A DNA stretch of 64,000 bases from Pseudomonas sp. MPC6 (GCF_006094435.1 NZ_CP034783.1:647001-711000), one strand, 5' to 3'; shown: positions 38,328 through 51,074, counted from the first letter of the stretch. The notes: generated by a model not told the origin, from the sequence alone. A program made the numbers and translations.

Positions 38328-39722
38328 ATGAACGATATCTCCGCTCCCGAGCAATATGACCTGCAAACCGCGTCCCTGAAGGTGCCTCCGCATTCCATCG
38401 AGGCCGAACAGGCCGTGCTCGGTGGTCTGATGCTGGACAACAACGCCTGGGAACGCGTGCTCGATCAAGTCTCGGACGGCGATTTCTATCGGCATGACCA
38501 CCGTTTGATCTTCCGCGCAATCGCCAAACTGGCCGACCGGAACTCGCCGATCGACGTCGTGACCCTTGCCGAGCAATTGGACAAGGAAGGTCAGACCTCG
38601 CAAGTCGGTGGTCTTGGTTACCTTGGCGAACTGGCAAAAAACACGCCGTCCGTCGCCAACATCAAGGCCTATGCGCAGATCGTTCGCGCGCGGGCGACCC
38701 TGCGGCAACTGATCGGCATTGCTACCGAGATCGCCGATAGCGCCTTCAACCCTGAAGGCCGCACGGCGGAAGAGATTCTCGACGAAGCCGAGCGGCAGAT
38801 CTTCCAGATCGCCGAGGCCCGGCCAAAAACCGGCGGCCCGGTGAGCGTGAATGACCTGCTGACCAAGGCCATCGACCGCATCGACACCTTGTTCAACACC
38901 GACAACGCCATTACCGGCCTGTCCACCGGTTATACCGATCTCGACGGGATGACCAGCGGCCTGCAGCCGTCCGACCTGATCATCGTCGCCGGCCGTCCGT
39001 CCATGGGTAAAACCACCTTTGCGATGAATCTGGTGGAAAACGCCGTGTTGCGCAGCGACAAGTGCGTTCTGGTCTACTCGCTGGAGATGCCAGGCGAATC
39101 GCTGATCATGCGTATGTTGTCGTCTCTGGGCCGCATCGACCAGACCAAGGTCCGGGCCGGTCGCCTGGACGACGACGATTGGCCGCGCCTGACCTCGGCG
39201 GTCAACCTGCTCAACGATCGCAAGCTGTTCATCGACGATACAGCCGGTATCAGCCCCTCGGAAATGCGTGCGCGGACCCGACGGCTGGTGCGTGAACACG
39301 GCGATGTCGCCCTGATCATGATCGACTACCTGCAATTGATGCAGATCCCGGGCTCCGGTGGCGACAACCGGACCAACGAAATTTCCGAAATCTCCCGTTC
39401 CTTGAAAGCCCTGGCCAAGGAATTCAACTGCCCGGTGGTGGCGCTCTCGCAGCTCAACCGCTCCCTGGAGCAACGGCCGAACAAGCGCCCGATCAACTCC
39501 GACCTCCGGGAATCCGGAGCGATCGAGCAGGATGCTGACGTGATCATGTTCGTGTACCGGGACGAGGTGTACCACCCGGAAACCGAGCATAAAGGCATCG
39601 CCGAGATCATCATCGGCAAGCAGCGGAACGGTCCGATCGGCACGTCACGACTGGCGTTCATCGGCAAGTACACCCGCTTCGAAAACCTCGCGCCGGGCAG
39701 TTACAATTTCGACGACGAATGA
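38328..39722 (+). CDS. dnaB: Replicative DNA helicase DnaB
   Basis: The hexameric 5'-3' helicase of the replication fork. The 464-residue protein has an N-terminal DnaG-interaction domain (HSIEAEQAVLGGLML) and a RecA-like ATPase domain with Walker A GRPSMGKT, ALIMIDYLQLM (Walker B) and LNRSLEQRPNKRP. ATG 38328 (MNDISAPEQ) gives the family length; in-frame codons upstream cross the terminator hairpin. Confidence 0.97.
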   Translation: MNDISAPEQYDLQTASLKVPPHSIEAEQAVLGGLMLDNNAWERVLDQVSDGDFYRHDHRLIFRAIAKLADRNSPIDVVTLAEQLDKEGQTSQVGGLGYLGELAKNTPSVANIKAYAQIVRARATLRQLIGIATEIADSAFNPEGRTAEEILDEAERQIFQIAEARPKTGGPVSVNDLLTKAIDRIDTLFNTDNAITGLSTGYTDLDGMTSGLQPSDLIIVAGRPSMGKTTFAMNLVENAVLRSDKCVLVYSLEMPGESLIMRMLSSLGRIDQTKVRAGRLDDDDWPRLTSAVNLLNDRKLFIDDTAGISPSEMRARTRRLVREHGDVALIMIDYLQLMQIPGSGGDNRTNEISEISRSLKALAKEFNCPVVALSQLNRSLEQRPNKRPINSDLRESGAIEQDADVIMFVYRDEVYHPETEHKGIAEIIIGKQRNGPIGTSRLAFIGKYTRFENLAPGSYNFDDE

Positions 39723-39724
39723 CA

Positions 39725-39758
39725 GCTGGCCGAAATCATTCGGCCAGCCGTTCTTTTT
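39725..39758 (+). terminator. Terminator after dnaB
   Basis: A perfect ten-base stem GCTGGCCGAA/TTCGGCCAGC with ATCA loop is followed two bases later by a TTCTTTTT run. Confidence 0.9.
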
Positions 39759-39827
39759 ACCCGGTCGAAGCATTATCGGTTTCGGCAGCGGCCTCTTCCC
39801 CGGCGTTCTTGCCGGCCCGCAATCGCT

Positions 39828-42422
39828 TTACGACGCCAGCTCGAAGATTTTCTGTGCCGTGCGGCCATCAATGGTTTCGCGCCAGATGGGAACGTGCTCC
39901 CGGCCGGCCTGTTCATCCTGGCGCTGAGAGGAAGCGCCCAGTCCGCTCTGCTCGAGAGTTTTGAGATGCCCCCCCTTTGCCGTGAAGTTCAACACAGGGC
40001 TGTCCTGCTTTTCATAGTGGAAATGGGCGTGCCACAAGGGCTCTGCGGTGCGTCTGTCGTTGAGTGAGTAGATGTCGAGAAAGTGCTTGCGCTTGCCCTT
40101 GCCGAGCGCCAATCGGCTATGGGTTTTCACGACGCCGATCTGTTCCTGGCTGATCAAATACGCCAGGCGGTCCGCACTCAGAAAGGCTTTGTCCTTGTAG
40201 AGCCGGATGCGGATGTCCTCGCCTTCGGTGCGCAGGCGCTGACTGTCTTGCCTCAGGCGCTGGACAAGGGCTGCGATGTTGTTGCCGGTCGGATTCGGCG
40301 CGAGTTCGAGCTGTCGGGCCAGGTCGTCGAGGGCTTCGGCTTTGCCACCGAGAAATTCGACGATATTGGTGGCGTTGCGTTTTCCCCGCTCATCCTGCCT
40401 GGCACTGTTCAGGTGCGAGTCGGATTGCTCCAGTCTCTGAGTGGCTTGCGCCATCAGTTCAGGCAGCGCTCGGTTTTGTGCGCGTTGCACCCGGCGCCAT
40501 TCTCCCTCCCTTTGCTCGTAGGTCCGCAGGACCTGTGCCGAGTTGTTGGGATCGATCACATCGATCAGCTCTATACCGGATGCGGTGCGACGCGGTTGAC
40601 CGACACTGATCTTGTAGACGCCGTGGTGTTTGGCGCGAAAGACTCGCCTGGGCATCGGTGCCCGCCCGGTTCTGCCTTGCGCGGGAACGAAGTCGAAATC
40701 AATGGGCTGATCCTGTGCCGGTAGCGCCGAGGTGTTTTCCTGGTCTCGGTGATAACGCGCCATCTGACTCTCCAGCGCGGTTTCGAAGATCTGGACGGCC
40801 TCTGTGATTTCACGCCGGGAGTTGGCCTGGGGTGAGTCTGGCGGCAGGTCCAGATTCTCGTACGAGGACCTGATGGCCGCGCTTTGATCGAGCAGATCGG
40901 TCAGCGCCGCGATGCGGGCGACCTCAGGAATGCTCTCGATCCCCCGGAATGCGGAGGCAGCCTCAATGAAAGAGTGCGCCAGGTGCACCGCTTCAGCGTC
41001 GCTGTTGCCTGGGTCGTCCGTCAGCAGTCGGCTTCGGGCTTCGACCCAACCGGCGGTGACTTCATGAATCTCCTTCGCGTCATAACCCAGGTCAGCCAAC
41101 TCAAGCTCCGAGGAGCGCGAGCTGGCCTGGATTTCATGGGCAACTTGCTGGCACTTCTGCAAAATGTTGCGTTTCTTCATCAGGTGTTCGGCGATAGTTT
41201 GGTAGGCAGCCGTCGGGTCATTGATTGGCCGAACCTCCAGCAATTTGCGCATATCGCTGGCAGCAATGAGACGGTGGTAACCTGAAACTTTAAGTTCGCG
41301 AAGTTCATGCAGTTCATTTCTATAGACACCGTTTGCTTTAACAAGAATCAGCCAATCGTGTTCGTCCACGTACTTGGTGGTCATGTTTTCCAGCAAAGCG
41401 AGTTCTCGGTGAATTTGTACTTCCAAAAGTATCAGAGCCGTTCTTTCACCTGCTGCGCCGATTACTTCCTCCCAGCGAGTCGTTAGTTGAATTCTCCTCT
41501 GTCTGGCCGCCTCGAGCATGGCGGACTCTGTATGCAATAGTTCTATCTGCCCGGCGAACCGATCTTGCAAGGTTCTGTTTCCCGCCGCCCGCATACCGCC
41601 CGCGCCGACGACGGCAATTCCCACCCAGCCGTCCCGATCATCGAAAACAATCGGCTCCGACCTTCCCGGGCGAGTGGCGACATAAACGTTGTTGTCGTCC
41701 AGGGCGATGGGGTCCTCTGCCCGGATAATGCGCATCACGGGAGCCCGCGGCGAGGATGCCTCAAAGTCCTGCAGGACCTGATAGGCGTGGTTCTGAATGA
41801 CCACGTAGAGTTTGCCATCGAGCCGATGTAGCCCGTCGCTGCCCGGGTCGACGCCGGTCAAGTCCAGGGGCGTGCGAAAGGCCTCCAGGCGGGTGAAGGT
41901 CAAGGGGTAGGTCGCTGCCTCAACCTCATCCAGTGGATACCAGAGCTTGCTGTCGGGGTCCCGCGCGAGCGCCGGGCCTGAAGGTTGCAGTTCGCTCGGC
42001 AGTTTGGCCCGGTACAGGCCGGTTTCCGGATCTGCCCCGATCTGCACGATGCTGCCGCCCGCCACATCGACGTACTGGCGTCCCTTGAACGTCCTGTATC
42101 CCTGGGCGTCGGGAGCGGGAAGTTGAGCCACCGAAGCGACCCGGTAATGCTCCAGTGGACGCTGCGCAGCCGTGGGTGCAGGCAACAGGGCGACAGGTAG
42201 CTCGCTAGCCGTGACTGGCGGTGCTGGCGCGATGGCGTCAAGGTCGACGTCCCCCGGTGTTCCGGTTGCCCTGGGGGGATTTGGCGGATTCGTCGTGATT
42301 GACGGCCCGAAATCGACACGCGGCAGGGTGTCGGGTAGCGATGTGTGTCCGTCCGACGGCGGCTTGGGACGGGTGTGGATATCGACGGTGACTGTGCCTT
42401 TGGCAGGCAGTTTTGGTGACAT
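39828..42422 (-). CDS. Large modular protein, related to dermonecrotic-toxin-type accessory proteins; function unknown
   Basis: 864 residues, no signal peptide or membrane segment. In order: a Pro-rich disordered N-terminus (about 1-95), a beta-rich module (104-165, YRTFKGRQYVDVAGGSIVQ then YRAKL and WYPL), a second similar module (196-275), a helical, charged region (about 290-560), a third beta stretch (about 595-655), more helix, and a C-terminal module with WHAHFHY (797-803), GGHLKTLEQ and an IDGRTAQKIF end. I associate these modules with very large Pseudomonas proteins labelled dermonecrotic-toxin-domain or FitD/Mcf-like; no enzymatic toxin domain is visible here. GC falls visibly around 41290-41470. 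AGGATG precedes the ATG. No immunity, secretion or transposition gene is adjacent. It could be an effector, a toxin remnant or a structural surface protein. Confidence 0.6.
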   Translation of the reverse strand: MSPKLPAKGTVTVDIHTRPKPPSDGHTSLPDTLPRVDFGPSITTNPPNPPRATGTPGDVDLDAIAPAPPVTASELPVALLPAPTAAQRPLEHYRVASVAQLPAPDAQGYRTFKGRQYVDVAGGSIVQIGADPETGLYRAKLPSELQPSGPALARDPDSKLWYPLDEVEAATYPLTFTRLEAFRTPLDLTGVDPGSDGLHRLDGKLYVVIQNHAYQVLQDFEASSPRAPVMRIIRAEDPIALDDNNVYVATRPGRSEPIVFDDRDGWVGIAVVGAGGMRAAGNRTLQDRFAGQIELLHTESAMLEAARQRRIQLTTRWEEVIGAAGERTALILLEVQIHRELALLENMTTKYVDEHDWLILVKANGVYRNELHELRELKVSGYHRLIAASDMRKLLEVRPINDPTAAYQTIAEHLMKKRNILQKCQQVAHEIQASSRSSELELADLGYDAKEIHEVTAGWVEARSRLLTDDPGNSDAEAVHLAHSFIEAASAFRGIESIPEVARIAALTDLLDQSAAIRSSYENLDLPPDSPQANSRREITEAVQIFETALESQMARYHRDQENTSALPAQDQPIDFDFVPAQGRTGRAPMPRRVFRAKHHGVYKISVGQPRRTASGIELIDVIDPNNSAQVLRTYEQREGEWRRVQRAQNRALPELMAQATQRLEQSDSHLNSARQDERGKRNATNIVEFLGGKAEALDDLARQLELAPNPTGNNIAALVQRLRQDSQRLRTEGEDIRIRLYKDKAFLSADRLAYLISQEQIGVVKTHSRLALGKGKRKHFLDIYSLNDRRTAEPLWHAHFHYEKQDSPVLNFTAKGGHLKTLEQSGLGASSQRQDEQAGREHVPIWRETIDGRTAQKIFELAS

Positions 42423-42654
42423 TATTTTTCATCCTTGAACAGTTGCCGCATCAGCACCCACAAGCTGGATGATGACGGGGCATTCGGCGTCATTGCCGGT
42501 TATGCGCCTCACAGGTCTGTAAAGCGCGTATCGTTCGGGTCTGTTGTGCGGGGCGCGGTGGATCGAAGAGAAACCGACCACCGTTGTCGGAATTGGTTAA
42601 ATTTTGTGCTATATTCCGCGCCCGCGATTTTTCATCTCAACACCGGTCATCGAC

Positions 42655-44958
<2,304 letters not shown>

Positions 44959-44979
44959 GCCACGTTTGAGCTGAACAGA

Positions 44980-45003
44980 ACGCCAACCTCGGGTTGGCGT
45001 TTT
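44980..45003 (+). terminator. Terminator after ygiQ
   Basis: ACGCCAACC/GGTTGGCGT with a three-base TCG loop, followed by TTTT. The gap that follows up to 45223 shows no further gene. Confidence 0.9.
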
Positions 45004-45223
45004 GCGTTTAAGGCTTGAAAGTTTTGCCCGGGCGACTGTCACTCTAAAACTTCCCTGACAGCACTCGCCGCCACATTAACGTGCAATCCCCCCAAACCAA
45101 ATTCCCGCATCGCCCGATTTTGGTGCTGTACTGCCTCAAGCAAACGGAGAAAGCGCCAGCGCTGCGCGATGGCATAAGTCTTGCGCGCTCTCCAATACGC
45201 TCAAGGCTCGCAGGAGGCACGCC

Positions 45224-48200
45224 GTGTCGATTCATGTCGCATTGCACCATGTCACGCATTACCGCTACGACCGCGCCGTCGAGCTCGGACCGCAGATCGT
45301 TCGTCTGCGCCCGGCCGCCCACAGTCGTACGCGAATACTGTCCTACGCATTGAAAGTCTCGCCTGGGCAGCACTTCATCAACTGGCAGCAGGACCCTCAG
45401 GGCAATTACCTGGCGCGGTTGGTGTTTCCGGAGAAAACCGCAGAGCTGCGGATCGAAGTCGATCTGCTGGCCGAGATGGCAGTCTTCAATCCGTTCGACT
45501 TCTTCCTCGAGCCCTACGCGCAACAGATCCCGTTCACCTACGCCGCGGACGAACGCAAGGAACTGGCGCCGTACCTGGAAACCTTGCCCCTGACCCCGAA
45601 GTTCCAGGCTTATCTGCAGGGCATCGACCGCACACCACTGCCCAGCGTGGATTTCCTTGTTGCACTCAATCAGCGACTGAGCGAAGACATCGGCTACCTG
45701 ATTCGCATGGAGCCGGGCGTGCAGACCCCGGAACACACCCTTGAACAGGCCTCCGGCTCCTGCCGCGACTCCGCGTGGCTGCTGGTGCAATTGCTGCGTA
45801 ACCTCGGGCTGGCGGCGCGTTTCGTCTCCGGCTACCTGATCCAGCTGACCGCTGACGTCAAAAGCCTCGACGGCCCGTCGGGCACTGACGTGGACTTCAC
45901 CGACCTGCACGCCTGGTGCGAGGTCTATCTGCCCGGTGCAGGCTGGATCGGCCTGGACGCGACCTCCGGGCTGTTCGCCGGCGAAGGCCATATTCCGTTG
46001 GCCTGCAGTCCCGATCCGGGCTCTGCGGCACCGATCAGCGGCCTGGTGGAGCCCTGCGAGTGTGAATTCACCCACGAAATGTCCGTGGAGCGGATCTGGG
46101 AAGCGCCGCGGGTGACAAAGCCTTACACCGAAGCGCAATGGTTGGCGATCCAGGCGCTGGGGCGGCAGATCGATGCCGACCTGCTCGAAGGTGACGTACG
46201 CCTGACGATGGGCGGCGAGCCGACCTTTGTGTCCATCGATGACCCTGACGGCGCCGAGTGGAATACCGCAGCGCTCGGGCCGGACAAGCGTCGCCTGTCC
46301 GCCGAGCTGTTCCAGCGCATGCGCAAGCATTACGCGCCCGAGGGCCTGGTGCATTTCGGCCAGGGCAAGTGGTACCCCGGCGAACAATTGCCGCGCTGGT
46401 CGCTGAACTGCTACTGGCGCCGCGACGGCGTGCCGATCTGGCATAACAGCGCGTTGATCGCCGATGAGCAGGCAGACTACGGCGCTGATGGCGAACTGGC
46501 CGGGCGTTTTCTCGCGAGTGTCGCCGAGCGCCTGAAAATTCCGACACGTTTTGTGTTCCCGGCCTACGAAGACAATTTCTATTACCTCTGGCGCGAGGGG
46601 ACTTTGCCGCAGAACGTCAGTGCCGAAGACTCACGCCTGGAAGAACCCCTGGAACGTGCGCGCCTGCGCAAAGTCTTCAGCCAGGGCCTGGACAAGGTGA
46701 TCGGTCAGGTCCTGCCACTGGCGCGCACCGCCAAGGGTGATCAGTGGCAAAGCGGTCGCTGGTACCTGCGTGACGAGCACTGCCGATTGGTGCCGGGGGA
46801 TTCGCCCCTGGGTTATCGCCTGCCGCTCGGGTCGCAGCCTTGGGTGAAGGCGGCGGAATATCCGTTCATCCATCCCAAGGACCCGAACCAGGATTTCCCG
46901 CCATTGCCTGACACCGCACAGCTGCAGAGCCATGGTGAACCTGCCGTGGCTGACGAGCGCGCGCCCGGGATCGATGAATCCGCCGACTGGCTGACCCGTA
47001 CGGCATTCTGTGCCGAGGCTAGGGAAGGCCGGCTGTACCTGTTCATGCCACCGCTGGAGCGGGTCGAGGACTACCTGGAACTGGTCAGCGCCATCGAAGC
47101 CACGGCTGAAGAATTGCAGTGCCCGGTGTTGCTGGAAGGCTATGAGCCACCGAGCGATCCACGCCTGAGCAATTACCGGATTACCCCGGACCCCGGCGTG
47201 ATCGAGGTCAACGTGCAGCCGTCCGCCAGCTGGGATGAGCTGGTCGAACGCACCGAATTTCTTTACGAAGAGGCGCGCCAGACGCGACTGACCACCGAGA
47301 AATTCATGATCGACGGCCGGCACACCGGCACCGGTGGCGGTAACCATTTCGTATTGGGTGGTGCGACACCGGCTGACTCGCCGTTTTTGCGTCGTCCCGA
47401 TTTGTTGCGCAGCCTGATCAGCTACTGGCACAACCATCCGTCCTTGTCCTACCTGTTCTCCGGACTGTTCATCGGCCCGACGTCCCAGGCGCCACGTGTT
47501 GACGAGGCGCGCAACGATGCGTTGTACGAGCTGGAAATCGCCTTTGCCCAGATGCCCGAGCCAGGTGAAGCGTGTGCGCCCTGGCTGGTGGATCGGCTGT
47601 TGCGCAACCTGTTGATCGATGTCACCGGCAACACCCACCGCGCCGAATTCTGTATCGACAAACTCTATTCGCCGGATGGCGCTACCGGTCGCCTTGGCTT
47701 GCTTGAGCTGCGAGCATTCGAGATGCCACCCCATGCGCGCATGAGCCTGGCGCAGCAGTTGCTGCTGCGGGCGCTGGTCGCCCGGTTCTGGCGCGAGCCC
47801 TATGCGCCGCCGAAGCTGGCGCGCTGGGGCACCGAACTGCATGACCGATTTCTGTTGCCGCATTTCATCGAGCAGGATTTCGCCGACGTCATTTTCGACC
47901 TCAATGCCGCCGGTTATCCCGTACGTGCCGAGTGGTTTGCGGCGCATCTGGCGTTCCGTTTTCCCAAGGTCGGCGATTACGCGGTCAGCGGCATCGAGCT
48001 GGAAGTACGCCAGGCGCTTGAGCCCTGGCATGTGCTGGGCGAGGAGGGCGCGGTGGGGGGGACGGTGCGTTATGTGGATTCGTCCCTGGAGCGCTTGCAG
48101 GTCAAACTCACCGGTTTGCCGCCCCAGCGTTATCTGTTGACCTGTAATGGCATTCCAGTGCCGTTGCAGCCTACCGGACGGGTCGGCGAATTCGTCGCCG

Positions 48201-48499
48201 GTGTACGGTTTCGCGCCTGGCAACCGGCGAACTGCCTGCAACCGACGATTGCTGTGCATGCGCCGCTGGTGTTCGACCTGCTCGACACCTGGATGCAACG
48301 CTCGCTGGGCGGCTGTCAGTACCACGTCGCCCATCCGGGCGGGCGCAACTACGACAGCCTGCCGGTGAATGCCAACGAGGCGGAAAGCCGGCGGATGGCG
48401 CGCTTCTTCCGCATCGGACATACGCCAGGGAAACTTCCTGTACCGAATGTGGACATTAACGACGAGCTACCGATGACGCTCGATTTGCGACGTTTCTAA
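45224..48499 (+). CDS. Transglutaminase-like protease/DUF2126 fusion
   Basis: The 1091-residue cytoplasmic protein has a bacterial transglutaminase N-terminal beta domain (about 1-85), a transglutaminase-like cysteine peptidase core with Cys180 (GSCRDSAW), His229 (DLHAWCEV) and Asp245 (GLDATSG), and a DUF2126 domain (about 300-1090; begins LTMGGEPTFVSID). Start GTG 45224 follows AGGAGG. In this family it always neighbours circularly permuted ATP-grasp/alpha-E and a smaller transglutaminase; the set has been proposed (Iyer and colleagues, amidoligase surveys) to build and cleave peptide-like conjugates. Product and target are unknown. The core could act as a hydrolase that removes a tag. It starts the three-gene cluster. 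Confidence 0.88.
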   Translation: MSIHVALHHVTHYRYDRAVELGPQIVRLRPAAHSRTRILSYALKVSPGQHFINWQQDPQGNYLARLVFPEKTAELRIEVDLLAEMAVFNPFDFFLEPYAQQIPFTYAADERKELAPYLETLPLTPKFQAYLQGIDRTPLPSVDFLVALNQRLSEDIGYLIRMEPGVQTPEHTLEQASGSCRDSAWLLVQLLRNLGLAARFVSGYLIQLTADVKSLDGPSGTDVDFTDLHAWCEVYLPGAGWIGLDATSGLFAGEGHIPLACSPDPGSAAPISGLVEPCECEFTHEMSVERIWEAPRVTKPYTEAQWLAIQALGRQIDADLLEGDVRLTMGGEPTFVSIDDPDGAEWNTAALGPDKRRLSAELFQRMRKHYAPEGLVHFGQGKWYPGEQLPRWSLNCYWRRDGVPIWHNSALIADEQADYGADGELAGRFLASVAERLKIPTRFVFPAYEDNFYYLWREGTLPQNVSAEDSRLEEPLERARLRKVFSQGLDKVIGQVLPLARTAKGDQWQSGRWYLRDEHCRLVPGDSPLGYRLPLGSQPWVKAAEYPFIHPKDPNQDFPPLPDTAQLQSHGEPAVADERAPGIDESADWLTRTAFCAEAREGRLYLFMPPLERVEDYLELVSAIEATAEELQCPVLLEGYEPPSDPRLSNYRITPDPGVIEVNVQPSASWDELVERTEFLYEEARQTRLTTEKFMIDGRHTGTGGGNHFVLGGATPADSPFLRRPDLLRSLISYWHNHPSLSYLFSGLFIGPTSQAPRVDEARNDALYELEIAFAQMPEPGEACAPWLVDRLLRNLLIDVTGNTHRAEFCIDKLYSPDGATGRLGLLELRAFEMPPHARMSLAQQLLLRALVARFWREPYAPPKLARWGTELHDRFLLPHFIEQDFADVIFDLNAAGYPVRAEWFAAHLAFRFPKVGDYAVSGIELEVRQALEPWHVLGEEGAVGGTVRYVDSSLERLQVKLTGLPPQRYLLTCNGIPVPLQPTGRVGEFVAGVRFRAWQPANCLQPTIAVHAPLVFDLLDTWMQRSLGGCQYHVAHPGGRNYDSLPVNANEAESRRMARFFRIGHTPGKLPVPNVDINDELPMTLDLRRF

Positions 48500-48587
48500 A
48501 CTGTACGCGACGCTCGGATTGTTCATATGTCCGGGCGTCATGTGCCTGCGTTAGTCTGACCGTTCCTTGCTGTCTGCCGAGCTTTCC

Positions 48588-51074
48588 ATGCCTGATCTGC
48601 TTGACCGCTACCCGCTGACGGCGGGCACCTACCACGAACTGCTTGATGACAGTGGCGCCGTGCGCCCGCACTGGCAGCGGCTGTTCGACCAATTGCAACG
48701 CAGCACGCCAGCGCAATTGGTGCAGCGTCAGGCGCTGCTGACCCGACAGATCCAGGAAAACGGCGTGACCTACAACGTCTACGCCGACCCCAAGGGGGCT
48801 GATCGGCCGTGGGAGCTGGACCTGCTGCCCCATGTCATTGCGGCCGATGAGTGGGAGCAGTTGGCGGCGGGCATCGCGCAGCGGGCTCGCTTGCTCAATG
48901 CCGTGCTGGCGGACCTCTATGGTCCGCAACGCTTGATCGCCGAGGGCCTGTTGCCCGCCGAGTTGGTATTTGGCCACAACAACTTCCTCTGGCCCTGTCA
49001 GGGCATTACGCCGCCCGACGGGGCCTTTCTGCATCTGTACGCCGTGGACCTGGCGCGTACCCCCGATGGTCGCTGGTGGGTGACGGCGGATCGGACCCAG
49101 GCGCCGTCCGGAGCCGGTTATGCCTTGGAAAACCGCACCATCGTCTCTCGAGCCTTTCCGGAGTTGTACCGCGATTTGAAGGTGCAGCATCTGGCCGGGT
49201 TCTTCCGCACGCTTCAGGAAACCCTGGCCCGTCAGGCGCCGAGCGATGATGAAGCGCCGCTGGTGGTGTTGCTGACGCCGGGCCGCTTTAACGAAAGCTA
49301 TTTCGAGCACCTGTATCTGGCGCGCCAGCTGGGTTATCCACTGGTAGAGGGCGGCGACCTCACGGTGCGCGATGCCACGGTCTATCTGAAAACCTTGAAC
49401 GGCCTGCGCCGGGTCCACGCGATCATGCGGCGTCTCGATGATGATTTCTGCGATCCGCTGGAATTGCGTACCGATTCCGCGCTCGGCGTACCGGGCCTGC
49501 TCGAAGCCGTGCGGCAAGGCCGGGTGCTGGTGGCCAACGCCCTTGGCAGTGGCGTGCTGGAGTCGCCGGGACTGCTGGGTTTCTTACCGAAAATCAATCA
49601 ATTCCTGTTCGGCGAAGCACTGATCCTGCCCTCCATCGCCACCTGGTGGTGCGGCGAAGCGCCCGTGCTGGCCGAAGCACTGGAGAAATTGCCGCAATTG
49701 CTGATCAAACCGGCATTTCCGTCCCAGAGCTTCGCTGCGGTGTTTGGCCGTGACTTGAGTGAAAAACAGCGCAAGGCCCTGGCCGAGCGCATGCAGGCTC
49801 GGCCTTATGCCTATGTGGCGCAAGAACTGGCGCAGCTTTCTCAGGCTCCGGTGTGGCAGGCTGAAGGCGGACATCTGCAGCCACGGGCCATCGGCATGCG
49901 TGCGTATGCCGTAGCCAGCCGCAATGGGTATCGGGTGCTGCCCGGTGGCCTGACCCGGGTGGCCGCCGAAGCCGACGCCGAAGTGGTATCGATGCAACGC
50001 GGCGGTGCGAGCAAGGACACGTGGGTATTGGGGGATCGTCCGCCGAGCGGCGAACAATGGAAAACCCGACGCAACATTGGGATGCGCGATCTGGTGCGAC
50101 GCGATCCGTACCTGCCGTCACGGGTGGTGGAAAACCTGTACTGGTTCGGCCGTTACTGCGAGCGTTGCGATGACAGTGCACGGTTGCTGCGGATCATGTT
50201 GGCGCGCTATGTCGACGGTGACGATCCGCAGGCCTTGCAGGCGGCCGTCGATCTGGGCGAGCGCCTGAATCTGTTGCCGGACGAAGGCGAGTTGCCGGAG
50301 CGCTTGTTGGCCGCGCTGCTCGGCGATGACTGGCCGTTCAGCCTGCGCTCCAACCTGCAGCGTTTGCAGTGGGCGGCCTCCCAGGTGCGAGGCAAGCTGT
50401 CGCGGGAGAATTGGCAGGCGCTGGTAGAGTTGCAGCGCGAAGCCATGGCGCTGGAAACCGATGAAGCGGATTTTGGCGAACTGCTGGATTTTCTCAACCG
50501 TCTGGTGATGTCCCTGGCGGCGTTGTCCGGTTTCGCCCTGGACGACATGACCCGGGACGAAGGCTGGCGCTTCCTGATGATTGGCCGACGGATCGAGCGC
50601 CTGCAATTTCTCAGCAGCAGCCTCGCCGCATTTCTGCGGGGGGCCGATGCCTTCGATCAGGCCGGGCTGGAATGGCTGCTGGAACTGGGGAACAGCAGCA
50701 TCACTTACCGTTCGCGGTATCTGGCGGTGGCGCAATTGATACCGGTTCTGGACCTGTTGCTGCTCGATGAACAGAACCCTCATGCGGTGCTGTTCCAGTT
50801 GAAGCTGGTGACCCGCACACTCAAGCGCTTGAACGACGACTTTGGCGCGCCGCGCGAAGCAGGCCTGCCGTTGTTGGTGGCGCAACTGGCGCGTTTCGAT
50901 CTGGGCTGCCTGGAAAATCCGCTGTTCGGTGAGGCCAGTGTTCGCGCCGCGGTCGAGGGTCTGGCCGATCTGTTGCAACAGATCGCCGATGCCAGCGGAC
51001 AAGTGTCGGATCGTCTGGCCTTGCGCCATTTTGCCCATGTCGATGATGTCAGCCAGCGCACGGTGTCCGTCTGA
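48588..51074 (+). CDS. Circularly permuted ATP-grasp plus alpha-E protein
   Basis: The 828-residue protein joins a circularly permuted type 2 ATP-grasp domain (DUF404/DUF407; about 1-480, with RPWELDLLPHVI, LHLYAVDLARTPDGRWWV and LIKPAFPSQSF) to an alpha-E all-helical domain (DUF403; about 510-815, beginning SRVVENLYWFGRYCERCDD). ATP-grasp enzymes form amide bonds through acyl phosphates, so this is the predicted ligase of the cluster. ATG 48588 has only a weak upstream GAG; a TTG 21 bases earlier is the alternative. It lies 88 bases after the first gene and overlaps the next by one base. Confidence 0.88.
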   Translation: MPDLLDRYPLTAGTYHELLDDSGAVRPHWQRLFDQLQRSTPAQLVQRQALLTRQIQENGVTYNVYADPKGADRPWELDLLPHVIAADEWEQLAAGIAQRARLLNAVLADLYGPQRLIAEGLLPAELVFGHNNFLWPCQGITPPDGAFLHLYAVDLARTPDGRWWVTADRTQAPSGAGYALENRTIVSRAFPELYRDLKVQHLAGFFRTLQETLARQAPSDDEAPLVVLLTPGRFNESYFEHLYLARQLGYPLVEGGDLTVRDATVYLKTLNGLRRVHAIMRRLDDDFCDPLELRTDSALGVPGLLEAVRQGRVLVANALGSGVLESPGLLGFLPKINQFLFGEALILPSIATWWCGEAPVLAEALEKLPQLLIKPAFPSQSFAAVFGRDLSEKQRKALAERMQARPYAYVAQELAQLSQAPVWQAEGGHLQPRAIGMRAYAVASRNGYRVLPGGLTRVAAEADAEVVSMQRGGASKDTWVLGDRPPSGEQWKTRRNIGMRDLVRRDPYLPSRVVENLYWFGRYCERCDDSARLLRIMLARYVDGDDPQALQAAVDLGERLNLLPDEGELPERLLAALLGDDWPFSLRSNLQRLQWAASQVRGKLSRENWQALVELQREAMALETDEADFGELLDFLNRLVMSLAALSGFALDDMTRDEGWRFLMIGRRIERLQFLSSSLAAFLRGADAFDQAGLEWLLELGNSSITYRSRYLAVAQLIPVLDLLLLDEQNPHAVLFQLKLVTRTLKRLNDDFGAPREAGLPLLVAQLARFDLGCLENPLFGEASVRAAVEGLADLLQQIADASGQVSDRLALRHFAHVDDVSQRTVSV

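Noticed and set aside
39828..42422. The 864-residue gene as a prophage or T6SS cargo region
   Set aside because: No integrase, VgrG, PAAR, immunity or phage structural gene lies within several kilobases on either side.
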